A DNA stretch of 57,618 nt from Dipetalonema caudispina (GCA_013365325.1 JABVXV010000291.1:22501-80118), one strand, 5' to 3'. Positions 1 to 15,200 are shown, counted from the first letter of the stretch. Notes: generated by a model from the sequence alone, not told the origin. Numbers and translations: made by a program.

Positions 1-191
1 TTGTAATATTGTAAAAAATTATACGGTAAAAACTATTTGAAGCATTGATGTAAAAGCAAATAAAATTAATTACCGAATGTGCTACGAAGGCTGTTGTATT
101 TTCCGAATTCTAACCTCATCTATTTTAATCGCATGAATTCTGAAAACCGGATTTTTCTCCAATTTTTTGTTACTGGTCTGTTCGGAATAAA

Positions 192-383
192 ATGGCCAAC
201 TATCAAGGAGGAGTAACTGATAGAAGTGGGAAAAAATGGCGAAAAAACGGAAAGGTTGAAATTATCAAAAACAAAATAACATTGACACCACCAAACTTCA
301 ACAATTTTATGGATAAGTGGAACGATTGTAAAGATGAAAGTAAAAAAGAAAGGTTAAAAGTAAATGAGTTGATGCTAATTTAA
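192..383 (+). CDS. Unrecognised small ORF, 63 codons
   Basis: An ATG-to-TAA ORF of 63 codons, basic and rich in Lys/Asn (starts MANYQGGVTDRSGKKW), in a patch that is clearly less AT-rich than its surroundings. I do not recognise the protein. The frame is open upstream back to a TGA at 141-143, and I see no convincing T-rich acceptor between that stop and the ATG, so the ATG at 192 (preceded by AAA) is the simplest start. An AATAAA lies 49 nt past the stop (432-437), as expected for a 3' end. It may be a complete small gene or a terminal exon of a gene lying to the left. No signal peptide or membrane segment is visible. A donor-like AAAA|GTAAAT inside the last codons leaves open that it is a first exon instead. 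Confidence 0.3.
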   Translation: MANYQGGVTDRSGKKWRKNGKVEIIKNKITLTPPNFNNFMDKWNDCKDESKKERLKVNELMLI

Positions 384-431
384 TGTGTTTTCAATGGGTT
401 TCTAAAGCAAAAATTAAATTTCAAAAAAGAA

Positions 432-437
432 AATAAA
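432..437 (+). terminator. Candidate poly(A) signal AATAAA
   Basis: AATAAA lies 49 nt downstream of the stop of the small ORF at 192-383. The spacing fits a nematode 3' UTR, but AATAAA is frequent by chance in such AT-rich DNA. Confidence 0.3.
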
Positions 438-2099
438 GACTTGAAGATGTCTTTCTTCTCGTTTTCAAATTGTACTTTTGCAAAAAAAAAAAATAAAGAA
501 AAAAAAAGAATGAAAAAGGGGAATGTCCAAGTTTTATGAATTCTTTCTTCAACCAAATAATTTCACCACCTTTTTTTTTTTTTTTTTTTTTCGCGTAATT
601 TTTTTTTTCCAACATATGAAAAAAAATTGGAATGTATGCAAGAATTCCCGGGAAATCATGAAGTATCGAAAATTTTTCCCTATTATCATCCTAAATATCT
701 TGAAATATATTAGTGATGAAGGTTTGTTATAATGTAAATACCATGGCAACCGATGTATAATAAAGTTTTGAAGCAATTCATCGTTATTTCATACATCGTA
801 TTCAATCGTTCTTCGAGTATTGTTAATTCGTAATTCTTTTTTTTCTTTTTTTTCTTTTGAACTCCATACAATGATTAATGTTATTAATTTTCTTATCATG
901 ACTTAATTAACGAGCAGAAAAGAGGACAAAATTTTAAACTTTAATGGGTATATTTAATTCCTGAAGTAATAGCTTTCTTTAATTTCCTATAATCAAACTT
1001 TTCAAATGATGAAATTTATTTTGAACTTTGATTTAAAGAAAAAGTTCATATCTACCAAACTAATATATACCATGAATATGGAATGTTTCATTTAATTGTT
1101 AATTATCTAAATGATAAATATTCGAGAATACTGGAAATTTGGTGAAACATAGTGATAGGGAAATCTATCTTCTTTATCACCGTATCATTCCTGCAAATAT
1201 CAGTTACCCTGTTTGAAACATTTTCTTTTAAACGTTGATTAAAATATTAAATAGTTCTTTTTTTAAAAAATTAGAAATAAAAGCAAATACGACCATGTAT
1301 GAATTCTACAATGAACTTTCAAAAAATTTTAAAACCTTGTATAAATTTTCCATTCATAAATTTTGTATGCAAACAAAAAAAAAATGATGTATGGTAACCT
1401 TGAAAATAATTTTGCATTTTTTTGCAAATTTGTTACAATCAATTTATGATTTGTCCTTTTTGATTTTGCTTCCAATTATTTTCCCTTTTTTTTTTTTTTG
1501 TTACACTAAATGACCTTTCTCACTTCTTTGTTTTTATTTTGATAATAACAATACTTTCTCCTTGAAGGAATGAAATTTTGCATGAATAGCTTATTTTGCT
1601 ACATTGCAACTCGAAAAAAAAAAAAACACGTAAAAAATTTTTTAAAGTAAATTATAAAAAAAAAAAAAAAAAAAAAGTTTTATAAAATTCTAAATACTTC
1701 ACAAATTTAAATTCATAATAATTATGTACAAACATACATTTAAAAAAAGATATGCAATGATATAATATAATAATAACATATTCAGAAAATTAGTACACTC
1801 ATTAATTTCAAAGTGATTTTTTACTTGTCGTAAAAAAATAGAATATCCGGAAAATTAGTGAAATTACTGATATGAGATTGATATTTTGTTTATCGGAAAA
1901 ATAAAATTAGAATAGCGCAAAAAAAAAAAAAAAAAGAAAAAGGAATTAGCAATTCAACAAGTAGCAAATTGATATAATAATGCATATATTGGCAAAAATT
2001 TTGTTAGCTTTACATTTTTTTTTTTTTTTTTTTAAATAATAAATTTAGCAGAAAATTTTTCTAATCTTTATTTGTTATTTTTCTTTTTTTTCTTTTTTT
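438..2099. other. Non-coding intergenic stretch, no gene seen
   Basis: About 1.7 kb of AT-rich DNA with many A or T runs (for example near 571-590, 1484-1499, 1656-1676, 1919-1935, 2018-2032 and 2097-2109). Short ORFs here are made of homopolymer codons (poly-Lys or poly-Phe) and are not believable. It should contain the promoter of the dynein gene, but I cannot point to a specific element. Confidence 0.6.
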
Positions 2100-2111
2100 T
2101 TTTTTTTTTAG
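2098..2111 (+). promoter_or_regulatory. Candidate trans- or cis-splice acceptor upstream of the dynein ORF
   Basis: A long T run ends in TTTAG at 2110-2111, about 140 nt before the chosen ATG at 2252. It has the form of a nematode acceptor with no matching upstream exon, so it could be a spliced-leader addition site or a 5' UTR splice. A short upstream ATG ORF starts at 2131 and stops within 7 codons. Confidence 0.35.
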
Positions 2112-2251
2112 AAAAATTAAATGATTCCTTTGATTTCATAGTAATAGAATATAAGATAAAAGCTTACATTCAGAATGGCGTGTTGATAAACGTGATAAAA
2201 CGTGTGAACTCTAATAATATATCTATATAATAATAAATCAAGATAACAAAT

Positions 2252-4927
2252 ATGGATTACGAACGTAACGATCCTCGACGTCACTATATTTTACGTGTTG
2301 CTTCACATATTTTCGCATTGAATTTATCGGAAAATAAAATTCAAAATTTAAATCCTATACAAAATTTTTGTGATACCAATACGCCACTATTAATTATTGC
2401 CAAAGATGAACGGGTTTGCAAGTCTTTTTTTTTTCTTTATCACCAGTTTTAATTTTTGGAAATTTCATATCAAATGGTTTTTAGTTCCTAATCAGAAAAA
2501 ATATATATATATTACAATTTTTTAGTATAGATAATTGATTATTGCAGTTAATGGTTTATTATATTATAGCGATTACTGACAAAAAAATTTAAGAAGAATT
2601 CAAATTTCAGAAAAATATATTCGATGTTACAAATGAGATGCGAAATTATCATCACCCGGATTTAACTCAAGTGATCTTTTATAAACCTGAAGCAATTGCT
2701 TTGCCATTGGATAATTATAAAAGCAAAATATTAGTACTATCATTACGTGGACGTCCAACGGATGCATTAATCCGTCCAGTGAGAGAAGTCTGTCATTATA
2801 GCTTAATTAATGACCTTTTAATTTTAATGGTCTAATGAAAATGATATTGATGAGACGTTTCATTTTTTGTAAGCAATAATGTATCTTTATCAGTAATGAA
2901 TGTATATATATATCCATTAACTTTCAATAACCAAAGATATTTTCATATATGGATTTTGTAAAATGAAATTTTAGATATTCAAACGAGCAATTGAAAATGA
3001 TTCCGAAACACCCGCAAATAATCATTTACGAACGATTCTAAATGAGCTTGAAATGTGCATCGAACCAAAAAGTAACAGAGGTAATTTACATTTTTGAAAA
3101 GAAAAATAATTAAAATTTTAAAATTATAACATGCATGTATAGTTCTATATCTAACCAGAAAAAGGAAAACGCTTTTTTCCTTTCAAACTTTATTATCATT
3201 TAAAAATCATTTTTTCATAATTTAGAAAATTCCCGAGAAAAACGATCCATACATGATGAGATTAATTACTGGAAAGCTCGAAAGGACAGTGTTGCGTTGC
3301 AGTATTCCAAAACATTTCAAATTCTCGACATAAAGCTTGAAATGCTTATAAATTGTCGTATAGATGAAATTTATGAAGTTATTGATACAATCGAAGACTG
3401 TTTAAATCAACTTTGGAACTGCGAACCATCATTTCCGCAAAATCGCATGGAACAAATTATTGATAGTATCGGTAAATTGATTCAAAATATTGCAATGTCT
3501 TTTTTAAGTATTTCGTAATATTTTTAGCAATTTGTTTCACCTTGCCAAAAGTACAATCATTTCAATTTGATTAAAAGAGAAAAATACAGTTAAGGGCAAA
3601 TATATTTTGATAGTTCTATATTATTTGAATATTATTTGGACCATCTTATATGTTCTTGTATGTTTAGATCATCTTAATTTCTTACTTTCAAAACTTTTAG
3701 CCAATTAATTTACTCATTAAATTACATACAACACAAGTATATTAACAAATATTGTGTTGAAGATGAAACAGTTTATGAGTAACAACACATGTAGATATCA
3801 TTAGTATCATAGCTAGATACAAACGTTTAATCATATCAATATCAGATTATACGCATAAAACTCTACTAGAATTTTAACCTTATGTTAATCAATTCCATGT
3901 GTATTTGGTTAAACTTATTCATTAGTCATAATTTCGTCCATTAAACGTAATTCCATTCATTAAATTTAATTTCATTCATTTAACGCAGTTTTATTCATTA
4001 TACATAACTGTTAAATGTAAGTATCCCATAATAATCTTTTACAACATACAATTTCATTGATTTATTCATAAAATAAATGAAAATAGTATATTTTTTTTTT
4101 CAGGTTTATTGATTATTAATTCTATAACAAATAAAATCGAAATCAGTAATATATGGAAAAGTGATACAACTGATACAGTGATCGATACATTACAAACAAT
4201 TACTTCCCTCTGCGAACAATGGAAATTTGCAATTACAACACTTGTTGAACAATGGAAACAAGATATTGATAATCCATGGGAGGGTGATAAACCAATGATT
4301 TCATCTTTTGAAATTCTTCAAAAACATACTGATAAGGTATGTGCATGTACATTTGCTTGCAACATGATGCAAAATTTATATGCATCATATCTTCTTGATA
4401 ATATCGCGAAATTCTCCTTACTACAATGAAAAAATTTTTAGTTATTAGCAACACTGTCATATCAATAAGTTTTACAAAACGATTGACAATAGAAAAATTT
4501 GCTATTATCAGTAATTCTGCAAGATTGTGGGGAAAAAAAAAAAAAAAAACTATCAACTGTACTAATTAACACTTTCTTTTTTCTTAAAATTTCCGTAGTT
4601 AAAATTAATTGAATATTATTATTTCGATGGAAATATAATTACAACTGCTTCATTTTGCTATAATATTGCACTTCTAAAATGACAATTAATACTTTCACAT
4701 ATTTTAAATGTGATAAAAAATTTTCAATTATATGATGTAAATCACTTTTACAGATTTTATCGTTGAAATTATTAAGCAATCAAATAAATGAATTAATGGG
4801 AGATAAGAATGTGCGAAAAGAAATGGAACAAATCATTCGTAATGTTTTTGGTAAAATGCCTATATTTACCTACGATATATCAATGCAACAAAATTGGAAA
4901 ATTAAATTATTGGTATAATAATTGTAC

Positions 4928-4975
<48 letters not shown>

Positions 4976-7900
4976 GTATTAGTATTATTATTATTGTTTG
5001 TTAATATTGCTGTTATTTTCATCTTCAATTACAATTATTTCAATTTGAAGTTTTCATCTTGCAATTTGATGAAGCAAAGAAGTCACAGTAGTAAAATTAA
5101 AATTTATCTTGACATAATAATTTTATCATTTAAAAATTTTTGAAATGAGCAAAATATAAACGATACAAAAACTTGGAAAATGAATCACCTGCTCATACTG
5201 TAATTTTTGAATGTTTAAGTAATCTAGTTTCAAGTATTGATTTTTTGATTCATTTTTGATTCCGGTCAAGTTTTAAACTAGCTCCAATTTTAGAGTTCAA
5301 AAAAAAATCTTCTTTATTTTACATCGTTTATAAAATTAAACTTGTGAAGTAAAATTTTTGCACTAATGCAGGAAGCAGAACGATCCATCGAACCAATTGT
5401 GGAAAGATTATTACCTGTTTTAAGGAAACGCTTACAATTTAACCAATTCACTGATGATGCGGTAAGTTTCCAAAAAAAAAAAAAAAAGTTTTTTTTCAAT
5501 TCTTTCTACCGATTAGTTGAAAATCTGGTTTCTTTAGAATTAAAATTTTGATTAATTGTAACAGCAATAAAATGGCAACAACGTCTGTGTGGTGTAAAAG
5601 ACTATAAAATGTATGATAAATAAAACTAAAGGGAAAGTGTAAACGAATTTATGATCCAAATTTATTGATAAAGCAAATTCATCGTTGAAACATTTTATGG
5701 ACTACAGTTATTATATTAATTATCGCGTGACATGGAAGATTTAAATTATTAATAATATGCATATTAGTTTTTGCACATTATTGCATCTTATTTTTATTTT
5801 AAACTTTCAGGTAATCGCTAATCTTATCAAATTTAAGCATTTTTTGAATCGTCCAAGTATTAAAGAAAAACTTTCCATGGAAAGGTATCCCTTCATCTTT
5901 CTCATTACATTTTATGAATAATTTACGATGTAAGTTCTAATTTCTTAAAAAAAAAAAAAAAAAATATTCGAATTATTTTTAATTCAGAGAAACGTTGCTT
6001 AGTCGTTTGTTAAATGCGGTAGAAGTGGAAAAACGTGAAGTAAGTGAACGGATTGGATCCAATGATATACCAATTGGGCAATATCTGACGGAAATTGCTG
6101 CTAAACTTATTTGGATTCGACGAAAAATCAATAAGGTAATTTTTACAAGTAAAATTTTTGCTATAATTTCTCATTTTAATTTAAAACTTCAAGATAGAGC
6201 ATGCAAAAAAAAAAGAAATTTGATGCATAGCCTATTTTTAAATGGAATGAATGATTGTGCAATTATAATGGTCCTTAATGTTAATATTACATGAATATTT
6301 TTGAGAAATTTTTATTTTATTTTTGTGAAAAATTCCTGAAACAATGAATAATAGTATTAGAGAATGAAAGAGTTATATTTCGAAAAAATAAAACAATGAT
6401 ATAAGGAAAAATTAACTTAAGTTTAATCATATTATTGTATTATTTTTAAGGTTGAAAATATCAAAATTGTATGCGACGAACTGTTAAACGATTTAACAAC
6501 TTATAAAACGATAGAAATAAAGATTCAAAATACAATTGATGAAATGCATTCATTAGAATCTGATTCTTTTAGTATGTGGTAAGTAAGAAAGATTTTATCG
6601 AAAATTAAAAAAAAAAGAAAAAAGATAGCATTAATAATGTATAAAATAATTAAGATAATCGCATTATAGAATTTAAAAATGTCAAATATTCTAAAAAATG
6701 TGTTTTAATATTTTTCAAGATATATATTTTTAAGTTTTAGGATTTAACTTTGCTCTAAATTTGAAATATAATTGGAATATTTCAGGTGCCAAGAAATGAT
6801 TAAAATAGTTAGTAATTCGACAAGTTCAATTGCACTTGAAACAAGTGGTAAATTAATGAGTATCGAACAGAAAAGTGGTAATTTAATTGTCAACTATAGC
6901 GATCGTTTGGTTCGACTTCTTAGAGAAGTACGTCAGTTAATAGGTCTTGGATTTGTCGTACCGCGAAAAATTATTGAATGTGCTAATGCCGGTGAACAAT
7001 TCTACAAATATGCCATCGTTCTTAAACAGGTTATTACATTTCGAAAATCCGAAAAATTTCAAGCTTTTCGAAGCTTTTCATGAAATTTGATCGAAATATT
7101 TCGCTTGTAGGATGAAAACGGATACAGATAAATTTCAGTAGCATTTGAGGACATTGGAAAAGTTATAAAAGCGCTAAAATGCATAGTTATCACTCAAACT
7201 CAGATAATCCCAATCGGTTACTGATACATTGATAAATGACGCGAATAAAATCAAATAGTTTTAATGATTGCTAAAAAAAAATCTTTATTCGAAATTTTGT
7301 GTTCTAATTTCTTCCGTTTCTGTTTATTCACACTTCAAAAATTAAGCCAAATTCCACAAATTAAAGGTAGCACATTTCTATAATTCGGTGGATCAACAAA
7401 TGCTTCCATGCCAGCAAGCGATGATGTTAGATGAAGCTTTAGCTTTTGAAAAATTAATACTATCCGGAAAGAAAGGTAAAACAACAACAAATATGGTTAG
7501 CTGGAATAATCCAAAACATCTTCAAGAATTCATTGAAAAGTTACAAGCAGCTGCTGAACGTTTAACTTTACATAATCGGTTAGTTACTACGATCTATCTC
7601 TTTCCATTCATTCTATTATCAGATTTCTTTTTGATATTTTCATCCGTAAGAACTATCATAAGTTTGTGATTAAAGGTATAAAGAGAGAATTCTATCAAAA
7701 ATTACCATTCATATTGTAAATGCAAAGGTATTGTTGTTTGATTTTGGAGATATAAGTTTCATTTTGTAGCTATCATATGGAAACGTCAAAATATAAACAT
7801 TAGATAAGTACTTTTACTTAAGATAAAAGAAGAGTAAAATAATGTGAAATAAATGTAAATTTTATTCATATATAATTTGATCAATTTTTGTTTATTTATT

Positions 7901-9930
7901 TATTATGTTTTAGACGATTACGAAAAGCACATAGCGAAATCTGCGACAAAATCAAACAATTGATGAATTTGGATCTTCTCAAAGAAATCAACAAGTGGAA
8001 GGATATTATGGGTGAGATACGAAGTAAAATAGCTGAACAAGAACGAAGTATCGGTAATCGAAATAATATGATACCATGGTTATCACATTGGGATCGTCAA
8101 CTCTATAAGGTCAACACAGAACTTTTGTTTTGTTTTTTACAAGACTTTACATAAATTTTCGAATTTTCTTTTTCAAAAAAGAAAAAGTTTCGTTTAAAAT
8201 TTTAAATTGTTTACTTTTTTGTTTTACAGACATTACAATTGCAATATCAATGGGGTATTGAAAGTCTTCATACGCAAATCCCATTTATTCAAGTCCAACT
8301 AGTGTTTAAGTAAAGTTTATTATCATTTTTGTAACTTTGCCTTCTTTCATTGTTTTATTGAAAACTTCGACCAACTTAAAGCATTGAAATACAATAACGT
8401 AAGTGAAAATTTAGACATTTCATTTGGATTTCAATCGATACATTTGCAGGGATCAACAACTTGAATTACGACCACCGTTAGAAGAGATTCGGGCAAAATA
8501 TTATCGAGAATTACGAAAGTTTATTAGCATACCACAGAAATTTCGTGGTGTTCAAGAGAGTGAACAAGTAAGCAAAAAAGTTTTTTTTTTTGGATATTGT
8601 CGAATCAAATAATATCAGGAGAATGTGATACTGTATGAATGATCATTTATCAGTATAGTAATATCTTTTGGATTATGGTTTATCTGCATGTTAGCCGTTA
8701 CTTCAAATGATATCGTTTTAATTTACCGATGTAATCTAACGGTTGACATACACATATCATATATGAGAAGATACTCAAGTATGACATTAACTTCTTAGCT
8801 TTTCTTATCTTATTTAGGGATTTTAGGAATTTTGTTGCCTAATTTTCGTGATGATCAAATTTAAATGATGTAATTTCATTATGATATTCATAGTAAGATA
8901 CAGCAAACATTTAGGCCAATGAATTATTTGCTAAAATGATTGAACACAATGCGAATCGATTTTGGAGTGTTTATGAAAAAGCAGAACAATTATTTGAAAA
9001 GCTTACCAATGTAGGAAGTGAATTTGAGGTAAATAATTTTGGTGACAATTCTTTTTCCAAAGAAATGATTTTCAAATAATAAACAACAACGTGGATTTGC
9101 ATTGATACTTTTAAGAGCCCAAAAATTTGATGTAAACAAAAATTTTGATACAAAGCACAAGTTATACGTTAAACAAAAGATTATTTCTGCATTTCCTGAA
9201 AAATGCTAATAATTTTGGGGGCAAATTTTGAAATTCATTATAATTTCGGCGAAAATTTTTAGAGTTGGGTTGTACTGGGCCAAGTTGATCTGGAAAGCTT
9301 AATTACGAAACATTTCAAACAAGCTTCAGACTGGGAAAATCAAATCAAATTGTTGAAAGGGAAAGGAAGAGATGCGGAAAAGTTACCAAGGTAAAATATT
9401 GACAATTTAAAATTATTCGATTAATTTAGATCCTTCAATTTCCCTTCTTTCAACAAGTTTGATTAAATTCAAGGTTTTTTTTTTTACGTAAATGTTGAAA
9501 ATTTTTGCTATCATCTCATAACTCGTAATGATCGTTTCATTTTGCCATCCAGGAAAGTATTAAGCAAATAGCAGGATAAATTACAATGCTTGAGATAACA
9601 GTACAGTAGTTATATCCAATAGATACCTCTTTTTCAAACTAAAATTTTAGAAAATTTAAACACAAAGCATTAAGTTACAATTTTTTTTTCCTTTTCTTCT
9701 GTCACTACTATTTTATCTTTTTCTTCCGTGCTTTATAAATTTACTAACTATCCTAGGCCATGTAACAAATTTATCACGGTATCACTAATACCAAATATTA
9801 CAGTGAAGTGAGATTGGAATGTATTCTTGTTTCAACATCAGCCGTTAAAATTGCCATCGATGATATGTTACAGCGTCTTTTCGATACGTTAATATGGACA
9901 TTAAGATATTCTATCAATAATGAAATTCAT
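2252..9930 (+). other. che-3: Dynein 2 heavy chain, N-terminal tail (exons 1-18, residues 1-914)
   Basis: Exons: 2252-2413, 2611-2787, 2975-3080, 3226-3471, 4104-4336, 4754-4912, 5372-5461, 5811-5884, 5988-6135, 6451-6578, 6786-7029, 7367-7578, 7914-8109, 8230-8309, 8450-8567, 8915-9028, 9263-9390, 9804-9930. This is the dimerisation and intermediate/light-intermediate-chain-binding part in the family. Diagnostic dynein-2 stretches are [19 protein letters not shown] in exon 11, SVDQQML in exon 12, and [19 protein letters not shown] in exon 15. Exon 2 ends at a weak donor (GAA|GTCTGT) chosen because it keeps frame and joins RPVRE to IFKRAIEND. The intron at 3472-4103 (632 nt) shows nothing else. 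Confidence 0.93.
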
Positions 9931-12162
9931 GTAACATTATATAATTACTTTAATTAGGCGAGGAATTATTTTAGCTATTGTTGTATTGTATCGAACACTG
10001 TATCATTGAAATCATGCAAATGTTTTGAAATTCGAACAGAGATAAATTCATTTACAATGTATAAATGTTTTTTAAAGAATGCAATTTTCACATACATGTT
10101 TTCCAGATTCTCTTCTTTTTTTTTTTTTTTGCCAGGATATGAATCGTTCACTTAATCAGGCAATCGAAGTACTCAATTCTAGACCTCAAACAGTTGCCGA
10201 AATTGCAGAAGCGAATCAGAAGCATATCGAATTTGAAAAATCCAATAAAGAGGTCTTTTTAAACTGAATTTCAATACAATTACCTAATATAGTATATCAC
10301 ATTTGATAACTTTACTTTGTTTAATTTGAAATCAAAATTTTTAGATGAAGAGAACGCTTGATCTAATTGAAGAAAAAAATGTTCTGTTACGATCAGTTGG
10401 CGGAAGTGGTGCTGAACAATTACCGACTGTGTTAAAGTTATGGGAGAAATTTGAACTAATGTTAGGTAGCCATCAGTTGATGATCAAGGAGCAGGTTTAT
10501 TATTTGAAATTAATTTAAATGTTAACTTTCCTTCCTACATTTTCACTTGTCAAAATCATTTCATTTTATTCTTATCTTTTGTAAATCAATGCAATGTCAA
10601 CGTGGTTGTTTAGTCATCAAATGCAAAATGGTAGACCTCTTTCATTTTAAGAATATATATATGAAATGAATTCATTGTAGTTCAATCCATAAAATTCCAT
10701 TTGATCAAAAATAAAGAAGAAAGGGTTTAGTAAATGATCAAAGTAATAACTATTGAATTTTGTTAATTTGCAAAGTAGGACAATAGCTATTTTTTTATTT
10801 CCACTAACCGATTGATGATTTGAATCTTTACAATGACTTTAATATTATGTTCACATAATGGTATAGTACTGATCAGATAAGCATTAAAATTTTGAACTAA
10901 TTAAGCATTCCTTCTTTTTTTCTTTTCCTGTTTTACAGGTAGAGACACTGAAATCAAATGTTGGTATACGCCTGAAATCATTAAATGATGAAATTGAAAA
11001 ATTATTTGTTCACTGGAATCAATTCAAACCGAAAAACAATGACCTTCTTAACGATGACAGAAATGCCATGCTTGGAGCAATACAATTCATCAAGGAAAAA
11101 CGTGATGAATTCAATGAGTTGCAACAGAAACGTGATGCATTATTGTATGTTTAATTTAAATTAAAAATATTTTCACATATATTTTAGTTAATAAGACATC
11201 GAGAGATCAGAATATGATGAAGCTTAAAGTGAAAAAGTGGGATAAATGAATCGCTAATTTTGCTTATGATAAATACTGAATCATTCTTTAAAATATATCA
11301 GATTGTTTTCAAAATCTATTAAGAAAAAAATTCAAATCTGAATAATTTGGAATTTTGTAAGAAAACTTCTGAAATCCAGCTTAAATTATAGAATGCTGAG
11401 GATTTTCAGAGCAGAATGTGAACAATTCGATATTGAAAAATCAGAAATGCCATTTTTCGATGAAATGGCAAATGATCTTCAAAATTGTGAAAATAATTGG
11501 TTATTGTATGAAGAATTTAACGTTGGTTTGCAAGAAATGGCTGATGAAGAATGGATTTTATTCAGGTATGTATCATTGTTATTCATTACCATTATTAAGA
11601 TTATTATTATTATTCAGTAAATTTATCCTTAATTCGAACTTATGTTCAATTCTTGCTTTCATGATCACAAGATCTTCCTACGTTGTGATAATTTTATAAT
11701 TCGTTATATAAAATGATCGTGTCATGGTAGTTTGTTAAAATATTTTTAGATTTTTTTTTTACAGTTTTATAAATTTCTACTTACTTTTGCCAACTTAAAA
11801 ACATTTTTTTGAGGTCAAAAACTTATCGTTTTGATGAATATTTACATGAATGGGATGATAAATTGAAGAATTTGCCAGCTACACATATCACCATACGTTT
11901 ACGCAAAGAAATTGATCAATTCAAGGTGAAAAAAAAAAAAAAATTACATATTTGTCAAAAATTCCGAAAATTTATAAATTTTTGTCAAGCAATAATTTTT
12001 TCCCTTAAAAAATGATAAGATAACAAATTCATTCTCTATCCAAAACTTAAAACGACGGACTAAAAAAATTTCGTTTTCCGGTTAAATCCTTGTTTTTCTG
12101 GATATTCATTAAAGGATCGTTTTGTTACAGGATTTTCATTTATTTTTCTGCATTGCTTTTTT

Positions 12163-12201
<39 letters not shown>

Positions 12202-15200
12202 GGTAATCATATTCTTTTTCCTAATTATTACTGGAAATTGTGAAAGAATGTTGACAGTAAAACGGATAACACTTACTTAAAGGATTTCATGAAAGTATTT
12301 TTCATTGCTTACCATTCGTTGAGTACTGAATAAAATAAAACTACTTAAAGTTATACGATTAGCTATATTTTATTTTATTTTTTTTTTTTTAAACAGGAAA
12401 TGAGTACTGGTCTAAAATATTGTCGAGGTGAAATCTTAAGCAGTGATCACTGGTTAATGTTATTTCGAATATTGGGTATACCAAAAGGTACAACATTGGA
12501 ACATTTGCGCTTTGGTGATTTTCTAAATGTTCACAAAATGATTGTGGAAAATTTGGAAGCATTGAAAAATTTGAATGAACGCGCTAAAGGAGAAGTTACT
12601 ATTCGTGAAGCTATTCAAGAGCTTGAACTTTGGGCTGAACAGGTTTGATTATTTGTTTCACAGAATATTAACTGTTGTTGCAATTTTTAGCTTCCATCAA
12701 GAACCAACCCGAAAGTTTGAATCATTAACTCATTTTCACTTAAGAAAAATTTTCACTGAGGGAATGATACGTCATTTTACAGTTTACATTGGTTTTATAT
12801 TAAAATATGTAAAGTAAACAAATCTACCTGTTTTCTACGAAATAACATAAGGTATTATTTAAATTTAACAACAATACAAATAAAGAAACTAAAATCGATT
12901 AAAGTTGAGTAAAAATTTAAATTTTGATTCAAATATTTAATTCAACTTATAAATAACACTTTTTTTTTTTTTTTTTTTGAATACATGGAAGAGAAGTGCC
13001 GGAAGATTTAAAAAGATTTTCTCCTATACTAAATGATGGGTTAAAATAGTTAATAATGGATATCATTTGAGTTACCCTTCTAACTAAAATGAAATCAGTT
13101 GATATACGATAAAATTTTGCCGTAAGGTTCATTATTATTCATGATATGGTAATAAGTTTTGAATGGGAAATCGACAATTTAAAGTATTATTTCGACATTC
13201 GTTTCAGTTTAAACTGAATTGGTTCACTTAATCGATTGCCTTTTGTGATTGATTTGTAATCGATTCGAGACTTCTTTTTTTAGTGAAATTGTATCCTTCA
13301 TTGATTATACGAATTTTGTTCAACATATTTTTAAAAAATTGAAAGGAATTTCGAAATTTAGGCTGAATTTGTTCTAACTGACTACAAACATTCAAATGGA
13401 ACAGTTGTGAAAATAATCAAAGATTGGAAAGATGCACTAAATTCGGTATTTTCATTGCATCCATATAAAATTAAAATTTTGATATTCTATTTTTAATTAG
13501 AATGGAGCAATATACAAATATATTTATCTTTGCATTTAAGTTTTAACAACTTTTGAAATCATGTTAATTATATCATATCTACTATATAATGATGATTTTT
13601 ATCCTTACCAAAAAACGTTGCCCAAAATTTGCTACTTAAATCAGATTATTTCATCAAAATTTTAAAGTATCAAATTTTTAGCACATTTTTATTTATTATC
13701 TAATGGAATTATTAAAATTTATTAGTGCATTATTTAGGTAAAAGATAGTGAAGCTTTACTACAATCGCTGAAAAATTCATCATATTATGCCCAATTCACT
13801 GATAAAACTTCAATTTGGGAAACACGGTAAATCCTTTTCTAAATTTTCCACATAATACCATGCTTTCAATAAAGATAGGTAAATGATGATATATTTTAAG
13901 TTTCGGTATTTAGATTAGCTAACACTGAACAATATGTACAATGGATGAATGAAATACAGCGTAAATGGATTTATTTGGAGCCAATTTTTGGACGTGGATC
14001 TCTTCCATCTGAAGCATCTCGTTTCAATCGGGTTGATGTCGAATTTCGTATAGTCTTAAATGGTTTTAATCATTTATCATAATTATTTAACAGAACTAAA
14101 GCAAATCCAAATGTCTCTCCTCATCACTATTTTAATTTACTTTCAATTAATAAAAACTCTACTACTTTTCGTTGGAAGTAGATAGTTAAATTTTTAGCGA
14201 AAAACCGAAAGGATTAAGCATATGGGATAGTTAGAGAATTTAAGTATGAAATTAGATTTAAATAAGGTTTGGAATGATACAACAATAATGAATTTATTAG
14301 ATGTGGTTGAGGATCCACGTATCATTAGCCTGAGTACACGATCTTCTTTGAAGCGTACATTGGAACAAATCATCGATCAGCTTAATCGTTGTCAAAAAGC
14401 TTTAAATCAATTCCTTGAGGTTTGTATCACTATTAGAAAAATTATCCAAATCAATTTAATCGAAAATATTCACTTATATCATCGCTCGTATAACTAGCAT
14501 TATCAAGAAACAATGTTCATGAATGATCATTTCAAGAAACAAATATTTTTTTAAATATTTCAGGAAAAACGGAATGCTTTTCCTAGGTTTTATTTTCTGG
14601 GTGATGACGATTTACTTGAAATGTTAGGTCAATTGATGAATGCAACAGTAATCCAAGCACATCTTAAAAAACTTTTCCAGGTATATTGCAAATAAAATAA
14701 TTAAATTAAAGCAAAAATCATTTCAAATTTAATCATCATATGTGAATCGATTATAGGATGCAAATGTATCATGAAATATTTGTAACGTGTTCTTTGAGTT
14801 ACAATTACACTTCAAAAGGCTTTATATTTCTCTTTTTTTCCCAAGAATATTTTCGTCAATCTTCTAAAAGAACAAATTTAAAACCAAATACCTGAAATGC
14901 TTGACAGGGAATCCATAAAGTTATATTTGATGATAGTGGTGAAACGATAATTGCAATGGTTTCCAGTGATGGCGAAATTGTTCAACTATCAAAACCAGTC
15001 AGAATTGACCCTGAAGCAGAAGTAATTCTTTTATGATCTTTAAATAGAAAAGAAAGAATTGTAAGAATTTGAGTACTTTGTACGTTTAGTATTTTAATCA
15101 AATTTAGCTTAAAGAAGAAAGTTTCAGAAATGGTTGCAAGAGCTTTGTAATGAAATGAAGAATACAATTCGAAAACTAATCATAAGCTGTGTTGCTGAGA

